54,000 bases of DNA, taken from NCBI GenBank assembly GCA_023399375.1, contig JAEWPX010000165.1:1-54000 (forward strand), written 5' to 3'. This stretch comes from Pseudomonadota bacterium. GTDB taxonomy: Bacteria > Desulfobacterota > Desulfovibrionia > Desulfovibrionales > Desulfovibrionaceae. The notes under the pieces were generated by a model. The model made no database searches and was not told the DNA's origin. It saw only the letters and a list, made by a program, of their open reading frames with translations. The translations under genes and the position numbers were made by a program. Below are positions 1 through 7,883 of this stretch, piece after piece. Position 1 is the stretch's first letter. Every line of letters starts with the position of its first letter.

Positions 1-1
1 C

Positions 2-127
2 GGCGACAACGCCACGTTCAACGTGGAACTGATCGCCCCCATCGCCATGGAAAAGGGCCTGCGCTTCGCCATCCGCGAAGGCGGCCGCACCGTCGGCGCC
101 GGCGTCGTGTCGGAAATCGTGGAGTAA
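2..127 (+). CDS. tuf: Elongation factor Tu, 3' end (5' truncated by window)
   Basis: Only the last 41 codons are present, reading in frame from base 2 to a TAA at 125-127. The tail (ELIAPIAMEKGLRFAIREGG, then RTVGAGVVSEIVE) is the third beta-barrel domain of EF-Tu, which delivers aminoacyl-tRNA to the ribosome as a GTP complex. The RTVGAGVV tail is diagnostic. rpsJ starts four bases after the stop and its Shine-Dalgarno GGAG lies inside the last tuf codons, so tuf is probably translationally linked to the S10 operon, as in the classical str-S10 arrangement. Confidence 0.96.
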   Translation, partial: GDNATFNVELIAPIAMEKGLRFAIREGGRTVGAGVVSEIVE

Positions 128-131
128 TATC

Positions 132-449
132 ATGGTTTCCATGCAAAACGATCGCATTCGCATCAAACTCAAGGCTTACGACTACCGCATCCTGGACAAG
201 GCCGTAGGCGAAATCGTGGACACCGCGCGCAACACCGGCGCGGGCGTGGCCGGGCCCATCCCGCTGCCCACGAACATCCACAAGGTCACGGTCAACCGCT
301 CCGTTCACGTGGACAAGAAGTCCCGCGAACAGTTCGAGATGCGGGTTCACAAACGGCTTCTGGACATTATGGAGCCCACGCAGCAGACGGTGGACGCGCT
401 CGGCAAGCTGAGCCTGCCCGCCGGCGTCGACGTGGAAATCAAGCTCTAA
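132..449 (+). CDS. rpsJ: 30S ribosomal protein S10
   Basis: The 105-aa product has the family's usual length and start (NDRIRIKLKAYDYRILD). S10 sits in the 30S head and, in its free form, also acts as NusE in antitermination. The ATG at 132 is preceded by GGAG seven bases upstream, within the end of tuf. It is the first gene of the S10 block and is followed 12 bases later by rplC. No unusual residues were noticed. Confidence 0.98.
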   Translation: MVSMQNDRIRIKLKAYDYRILDKAVGEIVDTARNTGAGVAGPIPLPTNIHKVTVNRSVHVDKKSREQFEMRVHKRLLDIMEPTQQTVDALGKLSLPAGVDVEIKL

Positions 450-461
450 GGGAAGGTCGGC

Positions 462-1094
462 ATGGCTGCCACGCTTGGAATACTTGGCCGGAAACTGGGC
501 ATGACCCGGATTTTCGGCGACGACGGATCGATCATCCCGGTCACGGTCATCGAGGCCGGCCCCTGTCCCGTCACCCAGGTCAAGACCATGGAGAAGGACG
601 GGTACAACGCCATGCAGCTCGGGTTCGACACGATCCCGGAACGCAAGGTCAACAAGCCCGCCAAGGGCCACCTGGACAAGGCCGCTCGCGGCTACTTCCG
701 GGTGCTGCGCGAAATCCGCCTGGACGGGCCCTCCGCTTTCGAGCAGGGCATGGACGTGACCGTGGACATCTTCGCCCCGGGCGAGACCGTCAAGGTCACG
801 GGCACCTCCATCGGCAAGGGCTTCGCCGGCGTCATGAAGCGCTGGAACTTCAAGGGGCTTAAAAAGACCCACGGCACGGAAAAAGCCCACCGCTCCGGCG
901 GTTCCATCGGTAACAACACCGAGCCGGGCAAGGTCATGAAGGGCAAACGGATGGCCGGCCACATGGGCGCGCGCACCGTGACCGTCATGGGCATCGAGGT
1001 CGTCGACGTCCGCCCGGAACAGAACCTGATCCTGGTCAAGGGTCAGGTGCCCGGACCGCGCAACTGCGTGGTCATGGTGCGCAAGCAGGGGTAA
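462..1094 (+). CDS. rplC: 50S ribosomal protein L3
   Basis: The 210-aa product opens with LGILGRKLGMTRIFGDDG and contains the RRSGGSIG-like loop (here HRSGGSIGNNTEPGKVMKG), the part of L3 that reaches toward the peptidyl transferase centre. L3 is an early assembly protein of domain VI of 23S rRNA. A GGGAAGG Shine-Dalgarno precedes the ATG. It lies 12 bases after rpsJ and 11 bases before rplD, in the conserved S10-L3-L4 order. Confidence 0.98.
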   Translation: MAATLGILGRKLGMTRIFGDDGSIIPVTVIEAGPCPVTQVKTMEKDGYNAMQLGFDTIPERKVNKPAKGHLDKAARGYFRVLREIRLDGPSAFEQGMDVTVDIFAPGETVKVTGTSIGKGFAGVMKRWNFKGLKKTHGTEKAHRSGGSIGNNTEPGKVMKGKRMAGHMGARTVTVMGIEVVDVRPEQNLILVKGQVPGPRNCVVMVRKQG

Positions 1095-1105
1095 CGGGTA
1101 TACCT

Positions 1106-1738
1106 ATGGCAAACGTGAAACTCTACGACCAGGCGAGCCAGGAGATCGGCACCGTCGATCTGGCCCCCGAGGTCTTCGAAGTCGAGGTCCAGCCCGAACT
1201 GCTGCACCTGGTTGTGCGGGCCCAGCTCGCCGCCAAGCGCGCCGGCACGCACAGCGTCAAGACCCGGGCCTACGTCAGCGGCGGCGGCAAGAAACCGTGG
1301 CGCCAGAAAGGCACGGGCCGTGCCCGCGCCGGTTCCAACCGCTCGCCCATCTGGCGCGGCGGCGCCATCGTGCACGGGCCGCAGCCCCGCGACTACACCT
1401 TCAAGGTCAACCGCAAAGTGCGCCAGCTGGCCCTGCGCATGGCCCTTTCGGCCAAGCTCGTGGACTCCTCGCTGGTCCTCGTGGACGCCCTGTCCGTGCC
1501 GGAAGTCAAGACCAAGCACATGGTCAAGGTGACTTCCGATTTCGGATTGAAAAAAGCCTTGATTGTTCTGCCCGCTTCGGATAACAATCTCGAGCTTTCC
1601 GCCAGGAACATTCCCGGGATCAAAGTGGTCCGGGAAGATATGCTCAACGTGTATGACGTCCTGCGCCACGACCACTTGGTCATGGTCAAGGACGCGGCGC
1701 TTAAGGTCCAGGAGAGGCTCGGTCATGGAGTACGCTAA
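1106..1738 (+). CDS. rplD: 50S ribosomal protein L4
   Basis: The 210-aa product carries the L4 extended loop (SGGGKKPWRQKGTGRARAGS), which lines the peptide exit tunnel. In Escherichia coli L4 is also the autogenous repressor of the S10 operon; whether that holds here is unknown, and I see no E. coli-like leader because tuf abuts rpsJ. The 3' end overlaps the start of rplW by 14 bases, and the rplW Shine-Dalgarno AGGAGAGG is inside this gene, implying coupled translation. Confidence 0.98.
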   Translation: MANVKLYDQASQEIGTVDLAPEVFEVEVQPELLHLVVRAQLAAKRAGTHSVKTRAYVSGGGKKPWRQKGTGRARAGSNRSPIWRGGAIVHGPQPRDYTFKVNRKVRQLALRMALSAKLVDSSLVLVDALSVPEVKTKHMVKVTSDFGLKKALIVLPASDNNLELSARNIPGIKVVREDMLNVYDVLRHDHLVMVKDAALKVQERLGHGVR

Positions 1739-2015
1739 CATACTGCTGCGGCCCCTGGTTTCCGAAAAGGCCACGATGATGAAGGAAGCCGCCAACCAGG
1801 TGGTTTTTTTCGTCCACCCCGAGGCGAACAAGATCGAGATCGCCAAGGCCGTGGAAAAGGCGTTTTCGGTGAAGGTCGCCGGCGTGCGCGTCGTGCGTCG
1901 TCGTCCCCTCGCCCGCTCGCGCATGGGCCGGGTGACCGGACGCATCCCGGGCTACAAGAAAGCCTACGTGACCCTGGCGCAGGGTGATAAAATAGAGTTC
2001 TTCGAAGGGGTCTAG
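1725..2015 (+). CDS. rplW: 50S ribosomal protein L23
   Basis: The ATG at 1725 gives 96 aa, the usual L23 length (MEYANILLRPLVSEKATMM start, IPGYKKAYVTLAQGDKIEFF end). The same frame stays open upstream to 1563, but that extension is antisense-like coding inside rplD and has no L23 similarity. L23 surrounds the exit tunnel mouth and docks trigger factor and SRP. The start lies inside the end of rplD behind AGGAGAGG, so the two are translationally coupled. Confidence 0.97.
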   Translation: MEYANILLRPLVSEKATMMKEAANQVVFFVHPEANKIEIAKAVEKAFSVKVAGVRVVRRRPLARSRMGRVTGRIPGYKKAYVTLAQGDKIEFFEGV

Positions 2016-2017
2016 TC

Positions 2018-2848
2018 ATGTCCATCCGCAAGCTCAAGCCCACGTCGGCCGGCCGCCGGTTCCAGACGGTCTCCACCTTCGAGGAGATCACTCGGACCGA
2101 GCCCGAGAAGTCCCTCGTCGAGGGCCTTCCCCGCGCCTCCGGCCGCAACTGCTACGGCCGGATCACCTCGCGGCGGCGGGGCGGCGGCAACAAGCGCCTG
2201 TACCGCATCATCGACTTCAAGCGCGACAAGTTCGACGTTCCGGCCAAGGTCTTCTCCGTGGAGTACGACCCCAACCGTAGCGCCCGTATTGCGCTTTTGC
2301 ATTACGCCGATGGTGAGAAGCGTTACATTTTGGCGCCGGTTGGCATGTCCGTCGGCGATATGGTCACCGCAGGCGACGGGGCCGACATAAAGCCCGGCAA
2401 CGCCCTTCCGCTCAAAAAGATTCCGGTCGGCACGCTGCTGCATAACATCGAAATGCATCCGGGCAAGGGCGGCCAGATCTGCCGCGCCGCCGGCACCTAC
2501 GCCCAGCTCGTGGCCAAGGAGGGCAAATACGCCCTGCTGCGCCTGCCTTCGGGCGAAGTGCGCAACATCCTGGCCAGCTGCCTGGCCACGGTGGGCCAGG
2601 TCGGCAACGTGATGCACGAGAATATCTCCATCGGCAAAGCCGGCCGCAATCGCTGGCTCGGCAACCGCCCCAAGGTGCGCGGCGTGGCCATGAACCCCGT
2701 CGACCATCCGTTGGGCGGCGGCGAGGGCAAGAGCTCCGGCGGCCGTCATCCGGTCACCCCGTGGGGCAAGCCGACCAAGGGCTACAAGACCCGCAACAAG
2801 AAAAAGCCCTCGTCCAAGCTCATCGTCAAACGGCGCGGACAAAAGTAA
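2018..2848 (+). CDS. rplB: 50S ribosomal protein L2
   Basis: The 276-aa product has the L2 core: SB domains, then the MNPVDHPLGGGEGKSSGGRH segment that holds the conserved histidine near the peptidyl transferase centre, and a basic tail ending KKKPSSKLIVKRRGQK. L2 is a primary 23S-binding protein needed for subunit joining. It starts two bases after the rplW stop, behind AAGGGG. Length and motifs are normal. Confidence 0.98.
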   Translation: MSIRKLKPTSAGRRFQTVSTFEEITRTEPEKSLVEGLPRASGRNCYGRITSRRRGGGNKRLYRIIDFKRDKFDVPAKVFSVEYDPNRSARIALLHYADGEKRYILAPVGMSVGDMVTAGDGADIKPGNALPLKKIPVGTLLHNIEMHPGKGGQICRAAGTYAQLVAKEGKYALLRLPSGEVRNILASCLATVGQVGNVMHENISIGKAGRNRWLGNRPKVRGVAMNPVDHPLGGGEGKSSGGRHPVTPWGKPTKGYKTRNKKKPSSKLIVKRRGQK

Positions 2849-2860
2849 GGGGAAACGCTT

Positions 2861-3142
2861 ATGCCTCGTTCGCTGAAAAAAGGCCCGTTTGTCGACGGTC
2901 ACCTGGAGAAGAAGGTCGCCTACGCCGTGGAGAACAAGGACCGCCGCGTGATCAAGACCTGGTCGCGCCGGTCCATGATCCTGCCCGAAATGGTGGGACT
3001 GACCTTCGCCGTGCACAACGGCAAGAAGTTCATTCCGGTGTTCGTTTCCGAAAACATGGTCGGCCACAAGCTTGGCGAGTTCGCGCCCACGCGGACCTTC
3101 CACGGCCATGCCGCGGACAAGAAAAGCAAAGTGAAAAAGTAG
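2861..3142 (+). CDS. rpsS: 30S ribosomal protein S19
   Basis: The 93-aa product begins MPRSLKKGPFVDGHLEKKV and carries TWSRRSMILPEMVG and GEFAPTRTFHGH, all standard S19 signatures. S19 lies in the 30S head with S13 and contacts the A-site finger. The Shine-Dalgarno AAGGGGAAA lies 5' of the ATG. It occupies its usual place between L2 and L22. Confidence 0.98.
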   Translation: MPRSLKKGPFVDGHLEKKVAYAVENKDRRVIKTWSRRSMILPEMVGLTFAVHNGKKFIPVFVSENMVGHKLGEFAPTRTFHGHAADKKSKVKK

Positions 3143-3172
3143 CCGGGGATCGTTCCCGGTCGGGATAAAGCC

Positions 3173-3505
3173 ATGGAAGCCAAAGCCAGAGCCAAATTCA
3201 TACGCGTGTCGCCGCAAAAGGCCCGCCTCGTCGCCGCCAACATCCTTGGCCGCCCTGTTGAGGAGGCCATGAACATACTGAAGTTCACGCCGAAAAAATC
3301 GGCCAAGCTCATCGGCAAAGTGCTGCACTCGGCCGTCGCCAACGCGGAGCAGATTTCGGGCGTGGACATCGACAACCTCACGGTCAAGCAGGTGATCGTC
3401 AATCCGGGGCCGAGCTGGAAGCGCATCATGACGCGCTCCATGGGTCGCGCCTTCAGGATCGTCAAGCGCACGAGCCATATCACCGTCGTCGTGGCCGAGA
3501 ACTAG
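3173..3505 (+). CDS. rplV: 50S ribosomal protein L22
   Basis: The 110-aa product has the L22 pattern: SPQKARLVAANILGRPVEEA near the N-terminus, NPGPSWKRIMTRSMGRAFRI in the extended tunnel loop, then a C-terminal strand. The loop contributes to the exit-tunnel constriction near L4. The 30-base spacing from rpsS is slightly longer than most gaps in this operon and no strong Shine-Dalgarno is visible before the ATG. rpsC follows after 10 bases. Confidence 0.97.
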   Translation: MEAKARAKFIRVSPQKARLVAANILGRPVEEAMNILKFTPKKSAKLIGKVLHSAVANAEQISGVDIDNLTVKQVIVNPGPSWKRIMTRSMGRAFRIVKRTSHITVVVAEN

Positions 3506-3515
3506 GAGCGACACA

Positions 3516-4157
3516 ATGGGCCAGAAAGTACATCCCTACGGGTTCCGGCTCGGGTACAACAAGAATTGGCTGTCCCGCTGGTTTTCCAAAAAGGATTATC
3601 CCGCGTTCGTTTTCGAGGACAACAAGATTCGCAAGTTCGTCAAGAAGAGCCTGTACCACGCCGGGATTTCCAAGATTGAGATCGAGCGCGCCGGCGGCAA
3701 GATCCGCCTGATCATCCACACCGCCCGGCCGGGCATCGTCATCGGTCGCAAGGGCACGGAGATCGAAAAGGTGCGCGGCGATCTCAAGCAGCGTTTCGGC
3801 CGCGAATTCACGGTCGAGGTCAACGAGATCCGTCGTCCCGAGATCGATTCCCAGCTGGTGGCCGAGAACATCGCCCTGCAGCTGGAGCGCCGCGTGGCCT
3901 TCCGCCGGGCCATGAAGCGTACGGTCGGCCTGTCCCGCAAGTTCGGGGCCGAGGGCATCAAGGTCTCCTGCGCCGGCCGGCTGGCCGGGGCGGAAATCGC
4001 CCGCTCCGAATGGTACCGCGACGGCCGCGTGCCGCTGCAGACCCTGCGCGCCGATATCGATTACGGCTACGCCATCGCCAAGACCACCTACGGGGTCATC
4101 GGCGTGAAGGTCTGGATTTTCAAAGGCGAGATTCTGGATCATGAGGTGGAAGCGTAA
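3516..4157 (+). CDS. rpsC: 30S ribosomal protein S3
   Basis: The 213-aa product starts GQKVHPYGFRLGYNKNWLSRW and contains the KH-domain loop PGIVIGRKGTEIEKV plus the RRVAFRRAMKRTV helix. S3 shapes the mRNA entry channel and helps unwind mRNA. A clean AGGAG precedes the ATG. The stop TAA shares its last base with the ATG of rplP (TAATG), a coupling arrangement. Confidence 0.98.
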   Translation: MGQKVHPYGFRLGYNKNWLSRWFSKKDYPAFVFEDNKIRKFVKKSLYHAGISKIEIERAGGKIRLIIHTARPGIVIGRKGTEIEKVRGDLKQRFGREFTVEVNEIRRPEIDSQLVAENIALQLERRVAFRRAMKRTVGLSRKFGAEGIKVSCAGRLAGAEIARSEWYRDGRVPLQTLRADIDYGYAIAKTTYGVIGVKVWIFKGEILDHEVEA

Positions 4158-4570
4158 TGTTGGCTCCCAAGAAAACCAAATTCCGCAAGATGCAGAAGGG
4201 CCGCCTGCGCGGTCCGGCCACCAGGGGCGCCTCCATCGATTTCGGTGAAGTGGGCATCAAGGCCATGGAGCATGGCAAGCTGTCCAGCCAGCAGATCGAG
4301 GCCGCCCGTGTCGCCATCATGCGCCACATCAAGCGCGGCGGCAAAGTCTGGATCCGCATCTTCCCGGACCGCGTCAAGACGGAAAAGCCCGCCGAAGTCC
4401 GCCAGGGCAAAGGCAAGGGCGCTCCCGTGGGCTGGTTCGCCGCCGTCAAGCCCGGTCGCGTGCTCTACGAGATCAAGGGCGTCGATATGGAGACGGCCAA
4501 GGAAGCGCTGACCCGTGCCATGCACAAGCTGCCCATCAAGACCAAGATCGTGGCCAAGGAGGGCATCTAG
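4157..4570 (+). CDS. rplP: 50S ribosomal protein L16
   Basis: The 137-aa product has the L16 signatures KMQKGRLRGPATRG, IRIFPDRVKTEKPAEVRQGK and GKGAPVGWFAAVKPGRVLYE. L16 helps place tRNA in the A site. The start overlaps the rpsC stop by one base, with GAGGTGGAAG just upstream. rpmC begins two bases after the stop. Confidence 0.98.
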   Translation: MLAPKKTKFRKMQKGRLRGPATRGASIDFGEVGIKAMEHGKLSSQQIEAARVAIMRHIKRGGKVWIRIFPDRVKTEKPAEVRQGKGKGAPVGWFAAVKPGRVLYEIKGVDMETAKEALTRAMHKLPIKTKIVAKEGI

Positions 4571-4572
4571 TC

Positions 4573-4767
4573 ATGAAGACCGCCGAACTGCGCGATCTCG
4601 ACGCCGAAGGCCTGGCCAAGAAGCTTGGCGAGTCCCGTGAGGAACTCTTCAAGCTGCGTTTTCAGCACGCCACGGCGCAGCTGGAAAAGACCCACCGTCT
4701 GCGCGAAATCCGCAAGGACATCGCGCGCATCCTGACGGTGCAAAACGAAACGAAGCGCCAAGCCTAA
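4573..4767 (+). CDS. rpmC: 50S ribosomal protein L29
   Basis: The 64-aa product is two helices (AELRDLDAEGLAKKLGESRE, then LRFQHATAQLEKTHRLREIR), which is the whole L29 fold. It binds at the tunnel exit beside L23. AGGAGGG at the end of rplP serves as the Shine-Dalgarno. Size and order (L16-L29-S17) are standard. Confidence 0.97.
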   Translation: MKTAELRDLDAEGLAKKLGESREELFKLRFQHATAQLEKTHRLREIRKDIARILTVQNETKRQA

Positions 4768-4779
4768 CCGGGGTTCGCC

Positions 4780-5040
4780 ATGGAAGAACATAAGAGCAAT
4801 CGCCGGCAGTTGACCGGCGTGGTGGTGTCCGACAAGGCCGACAAGACCATCGTGGTCATGGTCGAGACCCTGGTCCAGCACCCGCTGTACAAGAAGTACA
4901 TTCGTCGCCGCAATAAGTTCATGGCTCACGATCCGAACAACGAATGCGGGATCGGCGATACGGTGAGCATCATCGAGCACCGTCCGCTGTCCGCCCGCAA
5001 ACGTTGGGCCCTCGTGAAAATCATGGAAAAAGCGGTCTAG
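4780..5040 (+). CDS. rpsQ: 30S ribosomal protein S17
   Basis: The 86-aa product has the OB-fold pattern RRQLTGVVVSDKADKTIVVM, then KFMAHDPNNECGIGDTVSI and EHRPLSARKRWALV. S17 is a primary 16S rRNA binder in the 30S body. It starts 12 bases after rpmC; the upstream CCGGGG is only a weak Shine-Dalgarno. rplN follows after 10 bases. Confidence 0.98.
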   Translation: MEEHKSNRRQLTGVVVSDKADKTIVVMVETLVQHPLYKKYIRRRNKFMAHDPNNECGIGDTVSIIEHRPLSARKRWALVKIMEKAV

Positions 5041-5050
5041 GAGCGACGTC

Positions 5051-5419
5051 ATGATCCAGGTTGAAACCCAGCTCGACGTGGCGGACAATTCCGGCGCGAA
5101 GAAAGTCAGCTGCATCAAGGTGCTCGGCGGCTCCCGTCGCCGTTACGCTTCGGTCGGCGACATCATCGTCGTGTCGGTCAAGGACGCCCTGCCCAATTCC
5201 AAGGTGAAGAAGGGCGCGGTGATGAAGGCCGTCGTCGTGCGGACGAAAAAGGAAGTGGGGCGGCCTGACGGGTCCTACATCAAGTTCGACTCCAATTCGG
5301 CCGTGCTGCTTTCCGCGCAGCTCGAACCCGTGGGCACCCGCATCTTCGGCCCTGTGGCCCGTGAGCTGCGTCAGAAAAACTTCATGAAGATCGTGTCCCT
5401 GGCCCCCGAGGTCCTTTAG
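5051..5419 (+). CDS. rplN: 50S ribosomal protein L14
   Basis: The 122-aa product begins MIQVETQLDVADNSGAKKV, contains KKGAVMKAVVVRTKKEVGR and ends IVSLAPEVL, all typical of L14. L14 forms bridge B8 and is the docking site of the silencing factor RsfS. TAGGAG, partly the rpsQ stop, gives the Shine-Dalgarno. No anomalies were seen. Confidence 0.98.
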   Translation: MIQVETQLDVADNSGAKKVSCIKVLGGSRRRYASVGDIIVVSVKDALPNSKVKKGAVMKAVVVRTKKEVGRPDGSYIKFDSNSAVLLSAQLEPVGTRIFGPVARELRQKNFMKIVSLAPEVL

Positions 5420-5447
5420 GACGCACGGCAGCGACATCGAGGAACCC

Positions 5448-5771
5448 ATGAAAACGTATCGCATCCGCAAGAACGACAAGGTGATGGTCACCGCCGGCAA
5501 GGACAAGGGCAAGGTGGGCAAGGTGCTGAAGATCCTGCCCAAGAAGAACGCCGTGCTGGTGGAAAAGGTGAACATGGTCAAGCGCCACACCAAGGCCAAT
5601 CCCTACGCCAAGGTTCCCGGGGGCATCGTCGAGAAGGAAGCTCCGTTGGATATCTCCAACGTTTCGCTCCTGTGCGACGCCTGCGCCAAGCCGACCAAGA
5701 TCGGCTACAAGGAATCCGCCGACGGCAAGAAGGTGCGCTTCTGCAAGAAGTGCAACCACGAAATCGCGTGA
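5448..5771 (+). CDS. rplX: 50S ribosomal protein L24
   Basis: The 107-aa product has the N-terminal KOW motif (KNDKVMVTAGKDKGKVGKV) that nucleates 50S assembly. Its C-terminal half carries two CxxC pairs (Cys76/79 and Cys99/102), a zinc-ribbon arrangement found in many but not all bacterial L24 proteins. GAGGAA precedes the ATG. It lies between rplN and rplE as usual. Confidence 0.97.
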   Translation: MKTYRIRKNDKVMVTAGKDKGKVGKVLKILPKKNAVLVEKVNMVKRHTKANPYAKVPGGIVEKEAPLDISNVSLLCDACAKPTKIGYKESADGKKVRFCKKCNHEIA

Positions 5772-5788
5772 GGAGAAAAGGAAACGGT

Positions 5789-6328
5789 ATGACCCGCCTG
5801 GAAAAAATTTATGCCGAGAAGGTAGCCCCGGAACTGAAGAAGGCGTTCGGGTACACCTCCAGCATGCAAATCCCCCGGCTTTCCTTCATTTCGCTCAACA
5901 TGGGCTTGGGCGAAGCGAGCAACAACAACAAGCTCATCGAGGAAGCCGTAGTCGAGCTGACCGCCATCTCCGGACAGAAGGCCGTGATCACCCGCGCCCG
6001 CAAGTCCATTGCCGCGTTCAAGCTTCGGGAAGGCATGCCGGTGGGTTGCCGTGTCACGCTGCGCCGGGATCGGATGTGGGACTTCCTCGACAAACTGATT
6101 AATTTCGCCCTCCCTCGGGTTCGCGATTTTCGCGGCGTGCCTGATCGCGGGTTCGACGGCCGCGGCAATTTCACCCTCGGCGTCCGGGAGCATACGATCT
6201 TCCCGGAAATCAACGTGGATCGCGTCGAACACGTCAAGGGCATGAACGTCACCATCGTCACCACGGCTTGCGCCGACAAGGAGGGCAAGATGTTTCTCGA
6301 CCTCCTCGGCATGCCGTTTAAAAAGTAA
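5789..6328 (+). CDS. rplE: 50S ribosomal protein L5
   Basis: The ATG at 5789, behind AAAAGGAAA, gives 179 aa (MTRLEKIYAEKVAPELKKAF start), the standard length. The frame is open upstream into rplX, but that part is not L5-like. L5 binds 5S rRNA with L18 and contacts P-site tRNA. The motifs GQKAVITRARKSIAAFKLRE and GVREHTIFPEIN are clear. Confidence 0.97.
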   Translation: MTRLEKIYAEKVAPELKKAFGYTSSMQIPRLSFISLNMGLGEASNNNKLIEEAVVELTAISGQKAVITRARKSIAAFKLREGMPVGCRVTLRRDRMWDFLDKLINFALPRVRDFRGVPDRGFDGRGNFTLGVREHTIFPEINVDRVEHVKGMNVTIVTTACADKEGKMFLDLLGMPFKK

Positions 6329-6339
6329 GGAGAACGGTC

Positions 6340-6525
6340 GTGGCCCGCAAATCGTTGATGGTGAAAGCCAGCCGCAAGCCGAAGTTTTCCACCAGAGCCT
6401 ATAACCGCTGTCCTATCTGCGGTCGTCCCAGGGCGTTTTTGCGCAAGTTCGGCGTGTGCCGCATTTGCTTTCGTAACATGTCGCTGACCGGTGAAATGCC
6501 CGGCGTGCGCAAGTCGAGCTGGTAG
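6340..6525 (+). CDS. rpsN: 30S ribosomal protein S14, zinc-binding short type
   Basis: The 61-aa product uses a GTG start (6340) behind TAAGGAGA. Four cysteines (Cys24, Cys27, Cys40, Cys43) form the zinc-binding C+ version of S14, which has about 61 residues instead of the 101 of the zinc-free E. coli type. S14 is a late 30S head protein. The C-/C+ switch matters for zinc economy; no C- paralogue is in this window. Confidence 0.97.
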   Translation: MARKSLMVKASRKPKFSTRAYNRCPICGRPRAFLRKFGVCRICFRNMSLTGEMPGVRKSSW

Positions 6526-6543
6526 CCGAAGGAGAAGGTACCC

Positions 6544-6927
6544 ATGTCGGTGACCGACCCCATTTCCGATATGCTGACCCGCATTCGCAATGCCCACCGG
6601 GCCCTGCACGCGGATCTCACTGTTCCGACCTCGAAACTGAAGGCCTCTCTCGCCGCCATCCTGAAGGAAGAAGGCTATATCGCCGACTTTTCCGTGGCCG
6701 AGGCCTCCTTGTCCATCAACCTGAAGTATGACGGCGGCAAGCCGCTCATCTCGGGACTGAAGCGGGTGAGCAAACCCGGCCGGCGCGTGTACGTCGGGGC
6801 GGGGGAGATTCCCAAGGTGCAAAACGGCCTGGGCATCAGCATCCTGTCCACCTCTCGGGGCATCCTCGAAGGCGGCAAGGCCCGGGAACTCGGCGTTGGC
6901 GGCGAGCTCCTGTGCGAAATCTGGTAA
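6544..6927 (+). CDS. rpsH: 30S ribosomal protein S8
   Basis: The 127-aa product starts SVTDPISDMLTRIRNAHRA and ends ARELGVGGELLCEIW, matching S8. In E. coli S8 is a 16S central-domain binder and the translational repressor of the spc operon, acting at the L5 start; I did not identify the matching RNA structure here. GAAGGAGAAGG precedes the ATG. Confidence 0.98.
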   Translation: MSVTDPISDMLTRIRNAHRALHADLTVPTSKLKASLAAILKEEGYIADFSVAEASLSINLKYDGGKPLISGLKRVSKPGRRVYVGAGEIPKVQNGLGISILSTSRGILEGGKARELGVGGELLCEIW

Positions 6928-6952
6928 GACGACACGTCGCGGAGAAGATGTC

Positions 6953-7492
6953 ATGTCCAGGATAGGCAAACGCGAAATCGAGCTCCCCTCCGGCGTGTCC
7001 GTCGAGGTGGCTCCCGAGGCGGTGACGGTCAAAGGCCCCAAGGGCCAGCTGTCCACCCCCACCCATCCCAAGATCGCCTACGCGGTCGAGGACGGCAAAG
7101 TTGTTGTGACCCGCGTGGACGACACGCGTATAGCCCGGGCCCAGCACGGTCTGCGCCGCACCCTTCTGGCCAACTTGGTCGAGGGGGTGAGCAAGGGCTT
7201 CAGCAAGACCCTCGAAGTCATCGGCGTCGGCTACAAGGTTTCCGCTTCCACGGATACCGTGACCCTGGCCGTCGGCTACTCGCACCCGGTGGACTTCAAG
7301 CTGCCGACCGGCATCGAGGCCAAGGTCGAAGGCAACAAACTGACGCTCGCGGGCATCGACAAGGTGCTGCTCGGCGAAACCGCCGCCCGCATCCGCCGCG
7401 TGCGTCCGCCCGAGCCCTTCAAAGGCAAGGGCATCAAGTACGAAAACGAAACCATTCGTCGCAAGGCCGGTAAGTCCGGCGGCAAGAAATAG
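6953..7492 (+). CDS. rplF: 50S ribosomal protein L6
   Basis: The start at 6953 (MSRIGKREIELPSGV), behind GCGGAGAAG, gives 179 aa, the normal length. A further in-frame start at 6896 lies inside rpsH and is not supported. L6 has two related domains; the C-terminal signature PPEPFKGKGIKYENE is intact. It binds near the sarcin-ricin loop. Confidence 0.97.
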   Translation: MSRIGKREIELPSGVSVEVAPEAVTVKGPKGQLSTPTHPKIAYAVEDGKVVVTRVDDTRIARAQHGLRRTLLANLVEGVSKGFSKTLEVIGVGYKVSASTDTVTLAVGYSHPVDFKLPTGIEAKVEGNKLTLAGIDKVLLGETAARIRRVRPPEPFKGKGIKYENETIRRKAGKSGGKK

Positions 7493-7501
7493 GACCGCAC
7501 C

Positions 7502-7861
7502 ATGAAGATGACCAAGACCCTGGCGCGTGCGCGTCGGAAAGTCCGCATCCGCAAGAAGCTGGCCGGCACCGCCGAGCGTCCCCGGCTGGTCGTGTTCCGG
7601 TCCAACCGGCACATCTACGCCCAGGTCATCGACGACCTCACCGGCCAGACTCTGGTGTCGTCGTCGAGCCTTACCCTGGGCAAGGGCGGCGAGGCGCTGA
7701 AGGCCGACAAGGAAGCCGCAGAGAAGGTGGGCAAGGACCTGGCCCAAAAGGCCCTGGAACGCAATATCGAAGCTGTTGTTTTCGACCGCAACGGCTACAT
7801 CTATCACGGCCGGATCAAAGCCCTGGCCGACGGAGCGCGGGATGGCGGCCTCAAATTCTAA
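7502..7861 (+). CDS. rplR: 50S ribosomal protein L18
   Basis: The 119-aa product shows the L18 core (GTAERPRLVVFRSNRHIYAQ, VGKDLAQKALERNIEAVVFD, YHGRIKALADGARDGGLKF). L18 binds 5S rRNA with L5. The upstream TAGGA is partly the rplF stop. rpsE follows with its Shine-Dalgarno just past the stop. Confidence 0.98.
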   Translation: MKMTKTLARARRKVRIRKKLAGTAERPRLVVFRSNRHIYAQVIDDLTGQTLVSSSSLTLGKGGEALKADKEAAEKVGKDLAQKALERNIEAVVFDRNGYIYHGRIKALADGARDGGLKF

Positions 7862-7883
7862 TAAGCGCGGCAAGGAAGACGGC